From contig NZ_FOLQ01000013.1 of NCBI RefSeq assembly GCF_900112365.1, positions 62,001-126,000 on the forward strand: 64,000 nt of DNA, read 5' to 3'. The notes below the pieces were generated by a model. That model was not told the DNA's origin. It did no database searches and saw only the letters and a program-made list of their open reading frames with translations. Positions 8,625 through 17,492 of the stretch are shown piece by piece (within the stretch, counting starts at the first letter, position 1; each line of letters starts with the position of its first letter). The translations under genes were made by a program, and so were the position numbers. This DNA comes from Spirosoma endophyticum. GTDB lineage: Bacteria; Bacteroidota; Bacteroidia; Cytophagales; Spirosomataceae.

Positions 8625-9986
8625 ATGCAAACCCCGTCACGACGTCAGTTTATCCGAACGGCCGCCCTCACCGGTGCAGCAACTTCCATTTTTCCCGCCA
8701 TTCTGACTGGAGCCAAGCCTGCTGACCCGAAGGTTCGACTTGCTTTTATTGGTGTTGGTGCACGGGGACGCAGCCACGTATCGCAGGCACTTTTCCGTGA
8801 TGATGTTGAGATAACGGCCATCTGTGATCCTGATGCTGAAGCCATCAGCCGCACCAATGCGATGATTGAAAAGGCCGGCCGGAAAGCACCGGTTGCCTAT
8901 ACTAAAGGCGACAAGGCGTTTGAAGACATGCTCAAGCGCGACGACATTGATGGGGTTGTGATTGCTACGCCCTGGGAATGGCATGTACCCATGGCCGTAG
9001 CCACCATGAAAGCGGGCAAATATGCTGGGGTTGAAGTATCGGCGACGGTGACGCTCAAGGAATCCTGGGATCTGGTTAACGCGTTCGAGAAAACGGGATC
9101 ACACTGCATGATTCTGGAGAACGTCTGCTACCGACGCGACGTACTGGCCATCCTGAACATGGTTCGAAAAGGGATGTTTGGCGAAATGACCTACGCCCAC
9201 TGTGGCTATCAGCATGACCTGCGGAACATCAAATTCAACGACGGTAAATCCATAGCGGGCGTGGGTGCTGAATTCGGGGCAAAAGGCTATTCAGAAGCGC
9301 ACTGGCGAACGCAGCACTCGGTCGATCGAAACGGCGATATTTATCCTACGCACGGCCTTGGTCCGGTAGCGCACTGGCTCGACATCAATCGGGGAAACCG
9401 CTTCATGCACCTCACCAGCACGGCCACCAAAAGCCGGGGGCTGCACAAATACGTAGTAGACAAAGGCGGGCCTGATCACCCAAATGCGAAAGTAAATTTC
9501 AAACTTGGCGATGTAGTCACAACGGTTATCGAATGCGCCAACGGCGAAAATATCGTCATCATCCACGATACGAACTCACCCCGCCCCTACTCACTCGGTT
9601 TTCGGGCGCAGGGCACGCAGGGTATCTGGATGGATGACAACGACATGATTTATCTGGAAGGCACCAGCCCCAAGCCCCACAATTGGGAGCCGTTTGCGCC
9701 TTATCAGGAGAAATACGATCACCCGCTCTGGAAACGCCACGTCCAAACGGCCGAAAATGCAGGCCACGGTGGTATTGACTTTTTCGTGCTTCGGGCGTTT
9801 ATCGAATCCATCAAAAACAAAACAGCGCCCCCCATCGACGTCTACGACGCAGCCGTCTGGAGTGCCATCAGTCCACTATCTGAGCAAAGTATAGCCGGAG
9901 GCAGCAAGCCTATCGAAATTCCCGACTTCACGCGGGGCAAGTGGAAGACCAACAAGCCCATTTTCGGGCTTACGGATAACTACTAA
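8625..9986 (+). CDS. Tat-exported Gfo/Idh/MocA-fold protein, GH109-like (alpha-N-acetylgalactosaminidase-type)
   Basis: A 453-residue protein. SRRQFIRTAALTGAATSIFP is a twin-arginine signal. An NAD-binding Rossmann motif follows (FIGVGARGRSH, about residues 41-51). The later segments CGYQHDLRNIKFN, GDIYPTHGLGPVAHWLDINRGN and TKSRGLHKYV, and the C-terminal RGKWKTNKPIFGLTDNY, are as I remember GH109 proteins, which use tightly bound NAD in a redox hydrolysis mechanism and can release GalNAc. Next genes are a hexose-type permease and a galactokinase-like kinase, which fits release, import and phosphorylation of an amino sugar. Specificity is inferred, not shown. Confidence 0.78.
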   Translation: MQTPSRRQFIRTAALTGAATSIFPAILTGAKPADPKVRLAFIGVGARGRSHVSQALFRDDVEITAICDPDAEAISRTNAMIEKAGRKAPVAYTKGDKAFEDMLKRDDIDGVVIATPWEWHVPMAVATMKAGKYAGVEVSATVTLKESWDLVNAFEKTGSHCMILENVCYRRDVLAILNMVRKGMFGEMTYAHCGYQHDLRNIKFNDGKSIAGVGAEFGAKGYSEAHWRTQHSVDRNGDIYPTHGLGPVAHWLDINRGNRFMHLTSTATKSRGLHKYVVDKGGPDHPNAKVNFKLGDVVTTVIECANGENIVIIHDTNSPRPYSLGFRAQGTQGIWMDDNDMIYLEGTSPKPHNWEPFAPYQEKYDHPLWKRHVQTAENAGHGGIDFFVLRAFIESIKNKTAPPIDVYDAAVWSAISPLSEQSIAGGSKPIEIPDFTRGKWKTNKPIFGLTDNY

Positions 9987-10004
9987 TGAATACTGTTTGA
10001 TGAA

Positions 10005-10027
10005 CCGTGCGGGCGGCCCCCGCATGG
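10005..10027. repeat. GC-rich hairpin, short intergenic repeat copy
   Basis: CCGTGCGGG pairs with CCCGCATGG (one G-U) around a short loop just after the GH109-like gene. The string AACCGTGCGGGCGGCCCC is 16/18 identical to 52861-52878, so this is a dispersed short element rather than a gene-specific terminator. No T-run follows. Confidence 0.6.
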
Positions 10028-10117
10028 ATAATAAAAGCAGAAAAGCGTAGTTTAGCAATTCCATGGCTCACACCCGTTTCCTTGTGCATTACACAGTCTA
10101 CATTATTCAGTAATACA

Positions 10118-11338
10118 ATGACACCTACTGCCCCTCCTAAAACTCAGAATTACACGGGCCCACTGCTCATCATTGGTGCCCTCTTCTTCATTTTTGGCTT
10201 TGTTACGTGGGTCAACAGTGTGTTGATTGCTTTTTTCAAACAAGCCTTTAATCTGAGTACGGTCGGCTCGAATCTGGTAGCTTTCGCTTTTTTCATTTCC
10301 TATACCCTGATGGCCATCCCTTCATCGGCCGTGCTGAAACGGACAGGCTTTAAAAATGGCATGTCGCTGGGGCTGGTCGTTATGGCGATTGGCACGTTGA
10401 TTTTTGTACCAGCCGCTAAAGCGGTTTCTTACCCGTTGTTTCTGGTTGGCCTGTTTTTAATTGGCATCGGCCTAACCGTTTTACAAACAGCCTCTAACCC
10501 CTACGCGACTATTCTGGGACCGCGCGAAAGTGCTGCCCAACGTATTAGTTTCATGGGGGTTGCCAATAAACTGGCAGGTATTTTCAGCCAGTTTATTTTT
10601 GGGGGATTGTTGCTGACGGGCGCGAATGCCGTTTCGGGAGCCGCTTCGCTGGAAAAAGTTGTATCGCCCTATCTGATTCTGACGGGTGTGCTGTTGGTAT
10701 TAGCCGCGCTGATTCGCTACTCCAATTTACCCGAAGTATCGGAAGAACAGGACGATACGTCATCGGATGTGTCGGCGCACACCAGCGTCTGGCAATTTCC
10801 GAATCTGGTGTTAGGCGTTCTGGCCTTGTTCTGCTACGTTGGTGCGGAGGTCATTGCGGGCGATACGATTATCAACTACGGCAAGGCCTTGGGTTTTCAT
10901 AATGACGAAGCCAAGTATTTCACAACCTACACACTTTATGGCTTGCTGGCGGGTTATATCCTCGGCATTGTTCTGATTCCCCGCTTTATCTCGCAACAGA
11001 CGGCCCTGCGTTTTGGAGCTGCCTATGGCTTGGTCTTCACAGTGGCCACCCTACTGACCAGCGGTTTTACGTCGGTACTCTGTGTTGCCCTGCTTGGTTT
11101 TGGCTTAGCCCCTATCTGGCCTGCTCTGTGGCCACTGGCCCTCAACCGACTTGGACCATTTACAAAAATCGGATCAGCGTTACTTATTATGGGTATATCG
11201 GGTGGCGCTTTGCTACCCTTACTGCATGGCTACCTGACGGATACCGTTAGTCCGAAAATGGCCTATGCCTTGTTGCTGCCGTTGTTTGGGTTTATCCTCT
11301 ACTACGCGACAGTAGGGTATAAGCGAACAAGCTGGTAA
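10118..11338 (+). CDS. Sugar MFS permease, FucP family
   Basis: A 406-residue protein with about 12 membrane segments. GALFFIFGFVTWVNSVLIAFF (helix 1), GIGLTVLQTASNPYATILGP and SAAQRISFMGVANKLAGI are hallmarks of the fucose/glucose/galactose:proton symporter branch of MFS. It should import a hexose or amino sugar across the inner membrane. The frame is open from 10007, but the ATG at 10118 begins a normal family N-terminus. It lies between the GH109-like and GHMP kinase genes on the same strand and is followed by a hairpin terminator. Confidence 0.85.
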   Translation: MTPTAPPKTQNYTGPLLIIGALFFIFGFVTWVNSVLIAFFKQAFNLSTVGSNLVAFAFFISYTLMAIPSSAVLKRTGFKNGMSLGLVVMAIGTLIFVPAAKAVSYPLFLVGLFLIGIGLTVLQTASNPYATILGPRESAAQRISFMGVANKLAGIFSQFIFGGLLLTGANAVSGAASLEKVVSPYLILTGVLLVLAALIRYSNLPEVSEEQDDTSSDVSAHTSVWQFPNLVLGVLALFCYVGAEVIAGDTIINYGKALGFHNDEAKYFTTYTLYGLLAGYILGIVLIPRFISQQTALRFGAAYGLVFTVATLLTSGFTSVLCVALLGFGLAPIWPALWPLALNRLGPFTKIGSALLIMGISGGALLPLLHGYLTDTVSPKMAYALLLPLFGFILYYATVGYKRTSW

Positions 11339-11350
11339 GTAGTCAAAAAT

Positions 11351-11391
11351 AAGGCCCGCAACGAACACAACAGATGTACTTTACGGGCCTT
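11351..11391 (+). terminator. Hairpin after the permease gene
   Basis: AAGGCCCG at 11351-11358 pairs with CGGGCCTT at 11384-11391, followed by a T-rich stretch. It argues against using the in-frame codon at 11374 as the start of the kinase gene, since that codon lies in the hairpin loop. Confidence 0.6.
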
Positions 11392-11418
11392 GCATTTATT
11401 TCCTCTTCTACCTTTAAA

Positions 11419-12489
11419 ATGACGGTATCAACACCCGGCCGCATCTGCCTCTTTGGTGAACACCAGGATTATTTAGGCTTACCTGTTATTGCAGCTGCCA
11501 TTTCGCGCCGAATTAGTATGGATGCTCAACAGTCTGAGCAACCCGGCTTTCGCCTGAATCTGCCTGATATTGGCGACGTAGTGACTATTCCCTTTGATGG
11601 AAAGCCGCTGCACTATCCTAAAATTCGCGACTATTTCCGTTCGGGGATAAATGTGTTGCTGCGCGAAGGGTTTACGTTTTCAAAAGGCATTGAGGGCGAA
11701 GTGCGTGGCAATATCCCGATCAACTCGGGCACATCAAGTTCATCGGCACTGCTTGTTACGTGGCTGAACGTATTGTCCCAACTTTCCGACGAACCTCAAC
11801 AGCTTTCTCGCGAACGATTAGCGGAACTCGCCTACGTAGCCGAAGTGCTGGAATTTGGCGAACCGGGCGGCATGATGGACCACTATTCAACGGCCGTTGG
11901 CGATGTCATTTATTTAGAATCAAAACCGAAGATTGCTCTACGGGAACTGCATCCAAATTTAGGCATCTTCGTTCTTGGCGACTCGCAGGAGCCAAAAGAT
12001 ACAATCGGTATTCTGGGCCGGGTTAAGTTCGGCATGCTAAGGATTATTGAAAAACTGAGTATCATCAATCCAACTTTTTCGCTGGATCATTCTGACATTA
12101 CGGAAGTAACTGAATTCAAAGATTACCTGCCGAAAGACGAGTACATCCTCTTGAAAGGTAACCTCGAAAACCGCGATATTCTATGCGATGCGCTGACAGT
12201 TTTACAATCTCCTGATGGTCTTGACAATGTTCGTTTCGGCCAACTCCTGACTGACCATCAGACCAATCTGCGTGACGCCCAACGTATCAGTACGCCCAAG
12301 ATTGACCGAATGATCGACGGAGCCTTACATGCGGGCGCGCTGGGTGGCAAAATCAATGGGTCAGGTGGTGGCGGCTGTATGTTTGTCTATGCGCCCAACA
12401 AGCCCGAACAGGTGGCCGAAGCCATTGAGCGGGAAGGCGGAAAAGCCTATGTCATTTCGGTCGATGCTGGAACCACCATCCAGGCATAA
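11419..12489 (+). CDS. GHMP-family sugar kinase, galactokinase-like
   Basis: A 356-residue kinase. GRICLFGEHQDY (residues 7-18) corresponds to the galactokinase signature (GRxNLIGEHxDY). PINSGTSSSSAL (about 95) is the ATP-binding GHMP motif, and LGGKINGSGGGGCMF near the C-terminus is the third motif. EPGGMMDHYS supplies a likely catalytic Asp. The sugar is galactose-like; with a GH109-like enzyme and hexose permease upstream, N-acetylgalactosamine is a reasonable substrate, but galactose or another sugar is not excluded. The chosen ATG lies just after the permease terminator. Confidence 0.85.
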   Translation: MTVSTPGRICLFGEHQDYLGLPVIAAAISRRISMDAQQSEQPGFRLNLPDIGDVVTIPFDGKPLHYPKIRDYFRSGINVLLREGFTFSKGIEGEVRGNIPINSGTSSSSALLVTWLNVLSQLSDEPQQLSRERLAELAYVAEVLEFGEPGGMMDHYSTAVGDVIYLESKPKIALRELHPNLGIFVLGDSQEPKDTIGILGRVKFGMLRIIEKLSIINPTFSLDHSDITEVTEFKDYLPKDEYILLKGNLENRDILCDALTVLQSPDGLDNVRFGQLLTDHQTNLRDAQRISTPKIDRMIDGALHAGALGGKINGSGGGGCMFVYAPNKPEQVAEAIEREGGKAYVISVDAGTTIQA

Positions 12490-12499
12490 GTCACTTTAC

Positions 12500-13711
12500 C
12501 TACTGTTGACTATTAGCCGCCCGCTGGGCGGGAAACCACGAGGTCAGCACCGTAATGAAAATGATGAGGACGGTAGTCATGACAATATCGCGGATATCAA
12601 GGCGGACCGGATAGGCGTCAATGATCGAGCTAACCATGCCCATCCCGACCAGGCCGTATTCTTTCTGTGCCACGCAGAGACCAATGCCCAGCACTAGGCC
12701 GGCAAACGCTCCGGTCAGGGCAATAATGGCCCCTTCGGTCAGGAAAATCCAGCGTACCATTTTCCTGGTTGCCCCCAGCGCGTATAAAATTTGAATGTCA
12801 CTTTTCTTCTCAATCACCAGCATCGACAGCGAAAAGAAAATGTTGATGGAAGCCACCAGAATGATAAACGAAAGCGTCAGGGCAACAAATAATTTTTCAA
12901 TGTAAATGGCCCGATAGAGATCAACGTTCAGATCGTCACGGCTTTTTACGAGTAGGTTTTCCCCTACTACGTCCTGTAACGTTTTTTGAGCGGCAATTTC
13001 GTTGGTACCGGGCTGGAGTTGAACTTCGAGGCTTGTTACCTCATCGGGTTTGTAGCCAAACAATTCGCGTGCTACGTTCAACGGAGCCAGCACAAAATTG
13101 TCGTAACGCGATTCAATGAAAAACACGCCCGAAACCGTTAATGCCTGGCGATTGAAAGCATCCGGATTTAGTACACTTAAGGTCTGTCCACTCTGCGGAT
13201 ACAGGATTTCAAGAGGGGTTAGAATATCAATCGATGAAATACTCAAATCACTGCGAACGCCCTCAGCTACAATAGCATAGTTGACCTTGTCGCGACGTAG
13301 CAGCAGTTTACCTTCCAGCAGGGCCGAGTCGAGTTGCTGGCGCTGGAGATAATTATCGTCCACGCCTTTAAGCTTGATGACCGTCGTTCCGTTGCCATAA
13401 CGGGCCAGCGCGTTATCCTGCGCCACCGACGTTAGCAGATGTACCCCCGGCGTCTGCCGTAGCTTCGTTAGCAAGGCAGGAGAAGCCAGGAACCGTTTTC
13501 CCTCTTTCGGCGAAATGGTCATATCGGCCTCGAACGTTTTGAAAATCTGTCGGTTCAGCTCTTCCATCCCGTTGAAAACTGATAGTACCACCACCAGCGC
13601 CATGGTGCCAACACCCACTCCGAGCATAGACAGAGTCGACAACCAGCTAATGAAGCTGCGTTTTCTACGGGAAAAAAAATACCGACGGGCAATCCAAACG
13701 GGAAGGTTCAT
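12500..13711 (-). CDS. ABC transporter permease, FtsX/LolC-LolE type
   Basis: A 403-residue protein: N-terminal RRYFFSRRKRSFISWLSTLSM leads into helix 1 (about 25-48), followed by a large periplasmic MacB-like domain of about 230 residues and three C-terminal helices, the FtsX arrangement. This matches lipoprotein-releasing permeases that extract lipoproteins from the inner membrane with a LolD ATPase. A LolD/MacB-like ATPase is encoded far away at 58979. It follows rbfA on the same strand across a 22-bp perfect hairpin. Confidence 0.85.
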   Translation of the reverse strand: MNLPVWIARRYFFSRRKRSFISWLSTLSMLGVGVGTMALVVVLSVFNGMEELNRQIFKTFEADMTISPKEGKRFLASPALLTKLRQTPGVHLLTSVAQDNALARYGNGTTVIKLKGVDDNYLQRQQLDSALLEGKLLLRRDKVNYAIVAEGVRSDLSISSIDILTPLEILYPQSGQTLSVLNPDAFNRQALTVSGVFFIESRYDNFVLAPLNVARELFGYKPDEVTSLEVQLQPGTNEIAAQKTLQDVVGENLLVKSRDDLNVDLYRAIYIEKLFVALTLSFIILVASINIFFSLSMLVIEKKSDIQILYALGATRKMVRWIFLTEGAIIALTGAFAGLVLGIGLCVAQKEYGLVGMGMVSSIIDAYPVRLDIRDIVMTTVLIIFITVLTSWFPAQRAANSQQ

Positions 13712-13731
13712 TCACAAAAAAGCGAAAGAGC

Positions 13732-13792
13732 GAAAGAGTTAATGAGTGAAACAGCGGCTCTTCCATTCGTTGTTTCACTCATTAACTCTTTC
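13732..13792. repeat. Perfect 22-bp inverted repeat between rbfA and the permease gene
   Basis: Arms 13732-13753 and 13771-13792 are exact reverse complements (GAAAGAGTTAATGAGTGAAACA) with a 17-nt spacer. The right arm runs into the rbfA stop codon. It could form a strong hairpin in the minus-strand transcript. Related GAAAGAGCGAAAG wording recurs at 56562-56616. Confidence 0.8.
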
Positions 13793-14171
13793 ACTCTTCG
13801 TCTTCCTCCTCCACCGGAGCGGGTGGGATGTCGAGACCGGAGAATAGTTTATCCATCTTGTCGGCGTAATCGGCGGTGTCGTCCAGAAAGAAATTCAGCT
13901 CGGGAACGATCCGGAGTTGATGCCGGACCCGGTCGCCGAGGTGTTGACGGAGTACTTTGCCTTTTTCCTGAATGCTTTCCAGCAATAGCTGCTTATTTTT
14001 TGTAGCCAGAAAGCTCAGATACACTCGAGCCACGCTCAGATCCGGCGAAATTCGAACGCTGGTCACGGTGATGAATGCTCCATTAAACAAATGCGGCACG
14101 TCGCGCTGAAAAATCTCGCTTAGATCTTTTTGTAACTGCCGGGATACTTTCTGCTGTCGTTTCGATTCCAT
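13791..14171 (-). CDS. rbfA: Ribosome-binding factor A
   Basis: A 126-residue KH-fold protein for 30S maturation and 16S rRNA 5'-end processing. It begins MESKRQQKVSRQLQKDLSEIF and contains the family core SPDLSVARVYLSF and a C-terminal ELNFFLDDTADYADKMDKLF, followed by an acidic tail. The frame is open to 14207 through a TTG, but the ATG at 14171 gives the standard N-terminus. It is alone here, away from nusA-infB, with which it clusters in many bacteria. Confidence 0.9.
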   Translation of the reverse strand: MESKRQQKVSRQLQKDLSEIFQRDVPHLFNGAFITVTSVRISPDLSVARVYLSFLATKNKQLLLESIQEKGKVLRQHLGDRVRHQLRIVPELNFFLDDTADYADKMDKLFSGLDIPPAPVEEEDEE

Positions 14172-14328
14172 ACTAATCGGTACTTGGGTACTAAAATGAA
14201 CGGTCAACGGCTCGAATAGTTCATGGGAATTATTTCTGAACGAATCATTAACGGGTCTGACCTTTTTCCAGACTGCAAATATCCACCCATTTTTCCGTTC
14301 TGCCGAAATTGACTGTAATTTTACCGGT

Positions 14329-14418
14329 AATAGTCACGGTCCGCCGTTGCAGTCAGTCAGGAGTCGATAGTAACTGGTGCAGGTAGATGACTGACTGCAA
14401 CGGTGGACCGTGACTATT
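14329..14418. repeat. 31-bp inverted repeat between divergent genes
   Basis: Arms 14329-14359 and 14388-14418 match at 30 of 31 positions (AATAGTCACGGTCCRCCGTT...). It ends 22 nt before the start of the rightward gene and lies upstream of rbfA, so it is not in a terminator position for either neighbour. The inner word GCAACGGTGGACCGT recurs at 52881-52895. Confidence 0.8.
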
Positions 14419-14440
14419 GACTTCAAACTAAGAACTTATT

Positions 14441-15853
14441 TTGCTACGTTTCTTTCAATCGTATTTTCCTTATCAATACGCCAGTCTACTGGGCTTGCTC
14501 CTGCTGATTCGGCTACCGTTGCTCCTGCATCCGTTCCCACTGCTCATTCCTGAATTGAACTGGATGATCGTGGGCGAGCAGATGAGCCAGGGAAATCTGC
14601 TTTATCGTGATATATGGGACAGTGTCAGTCCGCTGTCGGCAATGGTTTACTGGGGCATAGATAGCGTGTTTGGTCGGTCCCCCCTGGTGCTGCATGGAGC
14701 AGCAACGCTCGTTTCGGTATTTCAAATCGTGTATTTCAATTACCTGACCAACAACCGGGATATCTATCCCGATCGAACATTCTGGCCGGGGTTGATCTAC
14801 ATGCTGTTCATGCACCTTTCGTTCGACTGCCTGACGCTCTCGCCCGTGCTTATGTCGACCAGCTTTCTGCTGCTTGCCTTTGGGACATTAATTCGGCAGA
14901 TGGATCGTCGCGGTGCTACGGATGAAGTGTTTGAAGTTGGGTTTTACATTGGTATTGCCGCTCTGTTCTACCTGCCATCAGCGTTATTCATTCTCTGGTC
15001 GATTGTATCATTGCTTTTTTATACCGGTTCGACCTTCCGGCAGTACTCGTTGTCGGTTTTCGGCTTTTTGTTTCCGTTTGCGGCCACAGTCCTGTTCTAC
15101 TACCTATTTGACGGGCTCAACGATTTCAACCGGAATTTGCTGGCCTCGGTGTTCAGGGTTCGGCAGTATTCCCTGTCCGATTTCCAATCGTTGCTGGCGT
15201 CGCTACTGATTCCGCTGGGGCTGGGCGTGCTGGGCTTTCTAAGTTTATTCAGCCGGGCAGGTCGCTACGTCAATTTTCAGCAACGGATACAGCAAATTAT
15301 GGCCATCTGGTTTGTCGTAGCCGTATTGACCATTGCTCTGATGCCCTTTCTGGCCCCCATGGCATTTTTGAGTTTCGTGCCCCCAATGGCTTATTTTGCG
15401 TATTATTATTTTGAGAATATCCGTAAAGTGTGGCTGGCGGAGATGAGTTTCTCGATTGCCTTTGTGCTCATCCTGCTCTTGTTCTATCAGGGGGCGCTGG
15501 GCATCATTCCAGGCGCTGAACTGGGCCGCCTAAGTAGCTTGCAGGTACGGTCATCCCCGCTGCCCGCCGATATTCGCGATCAGCATGTACTCATCATCGG
15601 CGAAGACTTGAGCGCGTATCGCCAAAATCATCTGGCAACCCCCTACCTGAACTGGGATTTGGCGAAATACGACCTGAAAAATCTGGATAATTACGAAGCA
15701 GTGATTAACGTGTTCGACCATTTCCGACTCGATCCACCCGATTATATTATTGACCGGGAGAACGTAGTGGAAAAGCTGTTTCAACGCGCCCCGGCTTTAG
15801 CCGCCCGATATGAGAAAACAGCAGTAGCCGACGTGTATAAACGGAAAAATTAG
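14441..15853 (+). CDS. Polytopic membrane protein, DUF6427-like
   Basis: A 470-residue protein with about 10-11 hydrophobic helices through residue 370 and a soluble C-terminal tail (DIRDQHVLIIGEDLSAY onward). The early segment GEQMSQGNLLYRDIWDSVSPL resembles the first extracytoplasmic loop of GT-C glycosyltransferase-like proteins in Bacteroidota; I recall the name DUF6427 for such proteins. The start appears to be TTG: an in-frame stop lies 12 nt upstream and no ATG occurs before the first helix. Function is unknown; lipid-linked sugar transfer is only a structural guess. Confidence 0.65.
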   Translation: MLRFFQSYFPYQYASLLGLLLLIRLPLLLHPFPLLIPELNWMIVGEQMSQGNLLYRDIWDSVSPLSAMVYWGIDSVFGRSPLVLHGAATLVSVFQIVYFNYLTNNRDIYPDRTFWPGLIYMLFMHLSFDCLTLSPVLMSTSFLLLAFGTLIRQMDRRGATDEVFEVGFYIGIAALFYLPSALFILWSIVSLLFYTGSTFRQYSLSVFGFLFPFAATVLFYYLFDGLNDFNRNLLASVFRVRQYSLSDFQSLLASLLIPLGLGVLGFLSLFSRAGRYVNFQQRIQQIMAIWFVVAVLTIALMPFLAPMAFLSFVPPMAYFAYYYFENIRKVWLAEMSFSIAFVLILLLFYQGALGIIPGAELGRLSSLQVRSSPLPADIRDQHVLIIGEDLSAYRQNHLATPYLNWDLAKYDLKNLDNYEAVINVFDHFRLDPPDYIIDRENVVEKLFQRAPALAARYEKTAVADVYKRKN

Positions 15854-15933
15854 CCGCCGGTCGCCAGTCATCAGTAGTTAGTACCGTAACTTGCCAGTAC
15901 TGCTCTTACTCACCAAATACTAGTAACTTCTTT

Positions 15934-16722
15934 ATGGCTCCCTCCTTTACCAATAAACGTACGAACCTGTATATTTTCCTGAGTGCGGTTTTCCTGACCA
16001 ACGCACTGGTAGCCGAAATCATAGGCGTTAAAATTTTCTCCGTCGAAGCGCTATTAGGCACCAAGCCGGCTCAGATTCACCTCTTTAGCGACTTTATTCT
16101 GGATTTCAACCTCACAGCGGGCGCGGTCATCTGGCCGTTTGTATTCATTACGTCCGATCTGATCAACGAGTACTTTGGCAAATCAGGTGTTCGGCGAATT
16201 TCATTTCTGACGGCTGGGTTTGTGGGCTATAGTTTCCTGATTATTTACGCCGTTACGACGCTCCCGCCCGCCCAATTCTGGCTCGACGTCAATGCCAAAG
16301 ATGGAGCCGGCCATGTGATCAACATCAACAATGCATTCCAGATGATTTTCCGGCAGGGGCTGGGTATTATTATCGGCTCGCTCACGGCGTTTATGATTGG
16401 GCAGATTCTCGACGTTTATGTATTTCATTCCCTCCGCAAAATCACCGGAAGTCGTAAAATCTGGTTGCGGGCTACGGGCTCTACATTAGTATCGCAGTTA
16501 GTCGATAGTTTCGTGGTTCTGGGCATTGCCTTCTATGTTTTCGGCAACTGGTCGCTGACCCAGGTGTTGGCCGTGGGCATTATCAATTACATCTATAAAG
16601 CTACCTCGGCGGTTGTGCTCACGCCCTTACTCTACGTAGCGCATTACTTCATCGATCGGTATTTAGGTAAAGAATACGCCGAAGAACTGGCTAATGAGTC
16701 GGCTATGAGTTCGTTTATGTAG
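15934..16722 (+). CDS. Queuosine precursor transporter (YhhQ/VUT family)
   Basis: A 262-residue protein with six to seven helices. LTNALVAEIIGVKIF, PFVFITSDLINEYFGKSGVRR and the late SQLVDSFVVLGIAFY are characteristic of the DUF165/VUT family, whose studied members import preQ0 or preQ1. An importer suggests queuosine precursor salvage, which makes it less likely that the PTPS gene at 6713 serves queuosine synthesis. It sits 106 nt upstream of pyrE on the same strand; a promoter-like box precedes pyrE. Confidence 0.88.
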   Translation: MAPSFTNKRTNLYIFLSAVFLTNALVAEIIGVKIFSVEALLGTKPAQIHLFSDFILDFNLTAGAVIWPFVFITSDLINEYFGKSGVRRISFLTAGFVGYSFLIIYAVTTLPPAQFWLDVNAKDGAGHVININNAFQMIFRQGLGIIIGSLTAFMIGQILDVYVFHSLRKITGSRKIWLRATGSTLVSQLVDSFVVLGIAFYVFGNWSLTQVLAVGIINYIYKATSAVVLTPLLYVAHYFIDRYLGKEYAEELANESAMSSFM

Positions 16723-16796
16723 CGAAAAATGGGCTTTTTAATCCTAAACTAAGTAATTCAATACAAGGTCAGTACCGAAGAATAGAGCAGTTTACT

Positions 16797-16804
16797 TACA
16801 TTTG
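16797..16804 (+). promoter_or_regulatory. Bacteroidota -7 box for pyrE
   Basis: TACATTTG matches TAnnTTTG exactly. No convincing TTTG lies 19-21 nt upstream. Its position supports the pyrE start at 16829 rather than the TTG at 16802. Confidence 0.45.
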
Positions 16805-16828
16805 ATCCCATTATTTTTTCATTACTCT

Positions 16829-17467
16829 GTGGATTCTCAATTTATTCAACAGTCCGTAGCGCGGCATCTACTCGCTGTGCAGGCTGTGCGACTCCAACCG
16901 AATCAGCCCTTTACGTGGAGTTCAGGCTGGAAATCACCTATTTACTGCGACAATCGAGTTACGTTGGCCTACCCCGAAGTACGCAGTTTTATCAAAAATT
17001 CCCTGGCCGATGCCATTCGGCAGCGCTTTCCGTCTGTGGAAGTGATTGCTGGGGTAGCCACGGCGGGTATTCCGCAAGGTGCGTTGGTCGCCGATGTGCT
17101 GGGCCTTCCCTATTGCTACGTTCGGCCAGAGCCTAAAACGCACGGTATGGGTAAGCAGATTGAAGGCCATCTGAAAGCACAGCAGCGAGTGGTCGTTATT
17201 GAGGACTTGATTTCGACGGGCGGCAGTTCGCTTAAAGTGGTCAATTCCCTACGGGCGGCTGGTGCCGAAGTGCTGGGCATGGCAGCCATTTTCACTTACG
17301 GATTTCCGGTGGCCGCTCAGAATTTTGAGCAGAAGAACGTACCACTCATTTGCCTGAGTAACTACGATGCCTTACTGGTTGAAGCCCAGGCACTCGACTA
17401 CATCTCGGCCGATGCGATGGACTCTCTCGCTGCCTGGCGGCAAAACCCATCGACCTGGGGACAATAA
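16829..17467 (+). CDS. pyrE: Orotate phosphoribosyltransferase
   Basis: A 213-residue enzyme making orotidine 5'-phosphate from orotate and PRPP. FTWSSGWKSPIYCDNR is the family N-terminal motif, and VVVIEDLISTGGSS (about residues 120-133) is the PRPP-binding loop. The start is GTG (reading VDSQFIQQS as MDSQ...), giving the normal family length. An alternative TTG at 16802 overlaps the predicted promoter. The OsmC gene follows after 25 nt. Confidence 0.93.
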   Translation: MDSQFIQQSVARHLLAVQAVRLQPNQPFTWSSGWKSPIYCDNRVTLAYPEVRSFIKNSLADAIRQRFPSVEVIAGVATAGIPQGALVADVLGLPYCYVRPEPKTHGMGKQIEGHLKAQQRVVVIEDLISTGGSSLKVVNSLRAAGAEVLGMAAIFTYGFPVAAQNFEQKNVPLICLSNYDALLVEAQALDYISADAMDSLAAWRQNPSTWGQ

Positions 17468-17492
17468 GTTTTTAAACTAACCGGTACTACCT

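Noticed and set aside
10007..10117. Extended N-terminus of the sugar permease
   Set aside because: The added residues are not family-like and begin inside a repeat hairpin.
11374..11418. Upstream in-frame start for the GHMP kinase
   Set aside because: It lies inside the loop of the permease terminator hairpin; the ATG at 11419 gives the family N-terminus.
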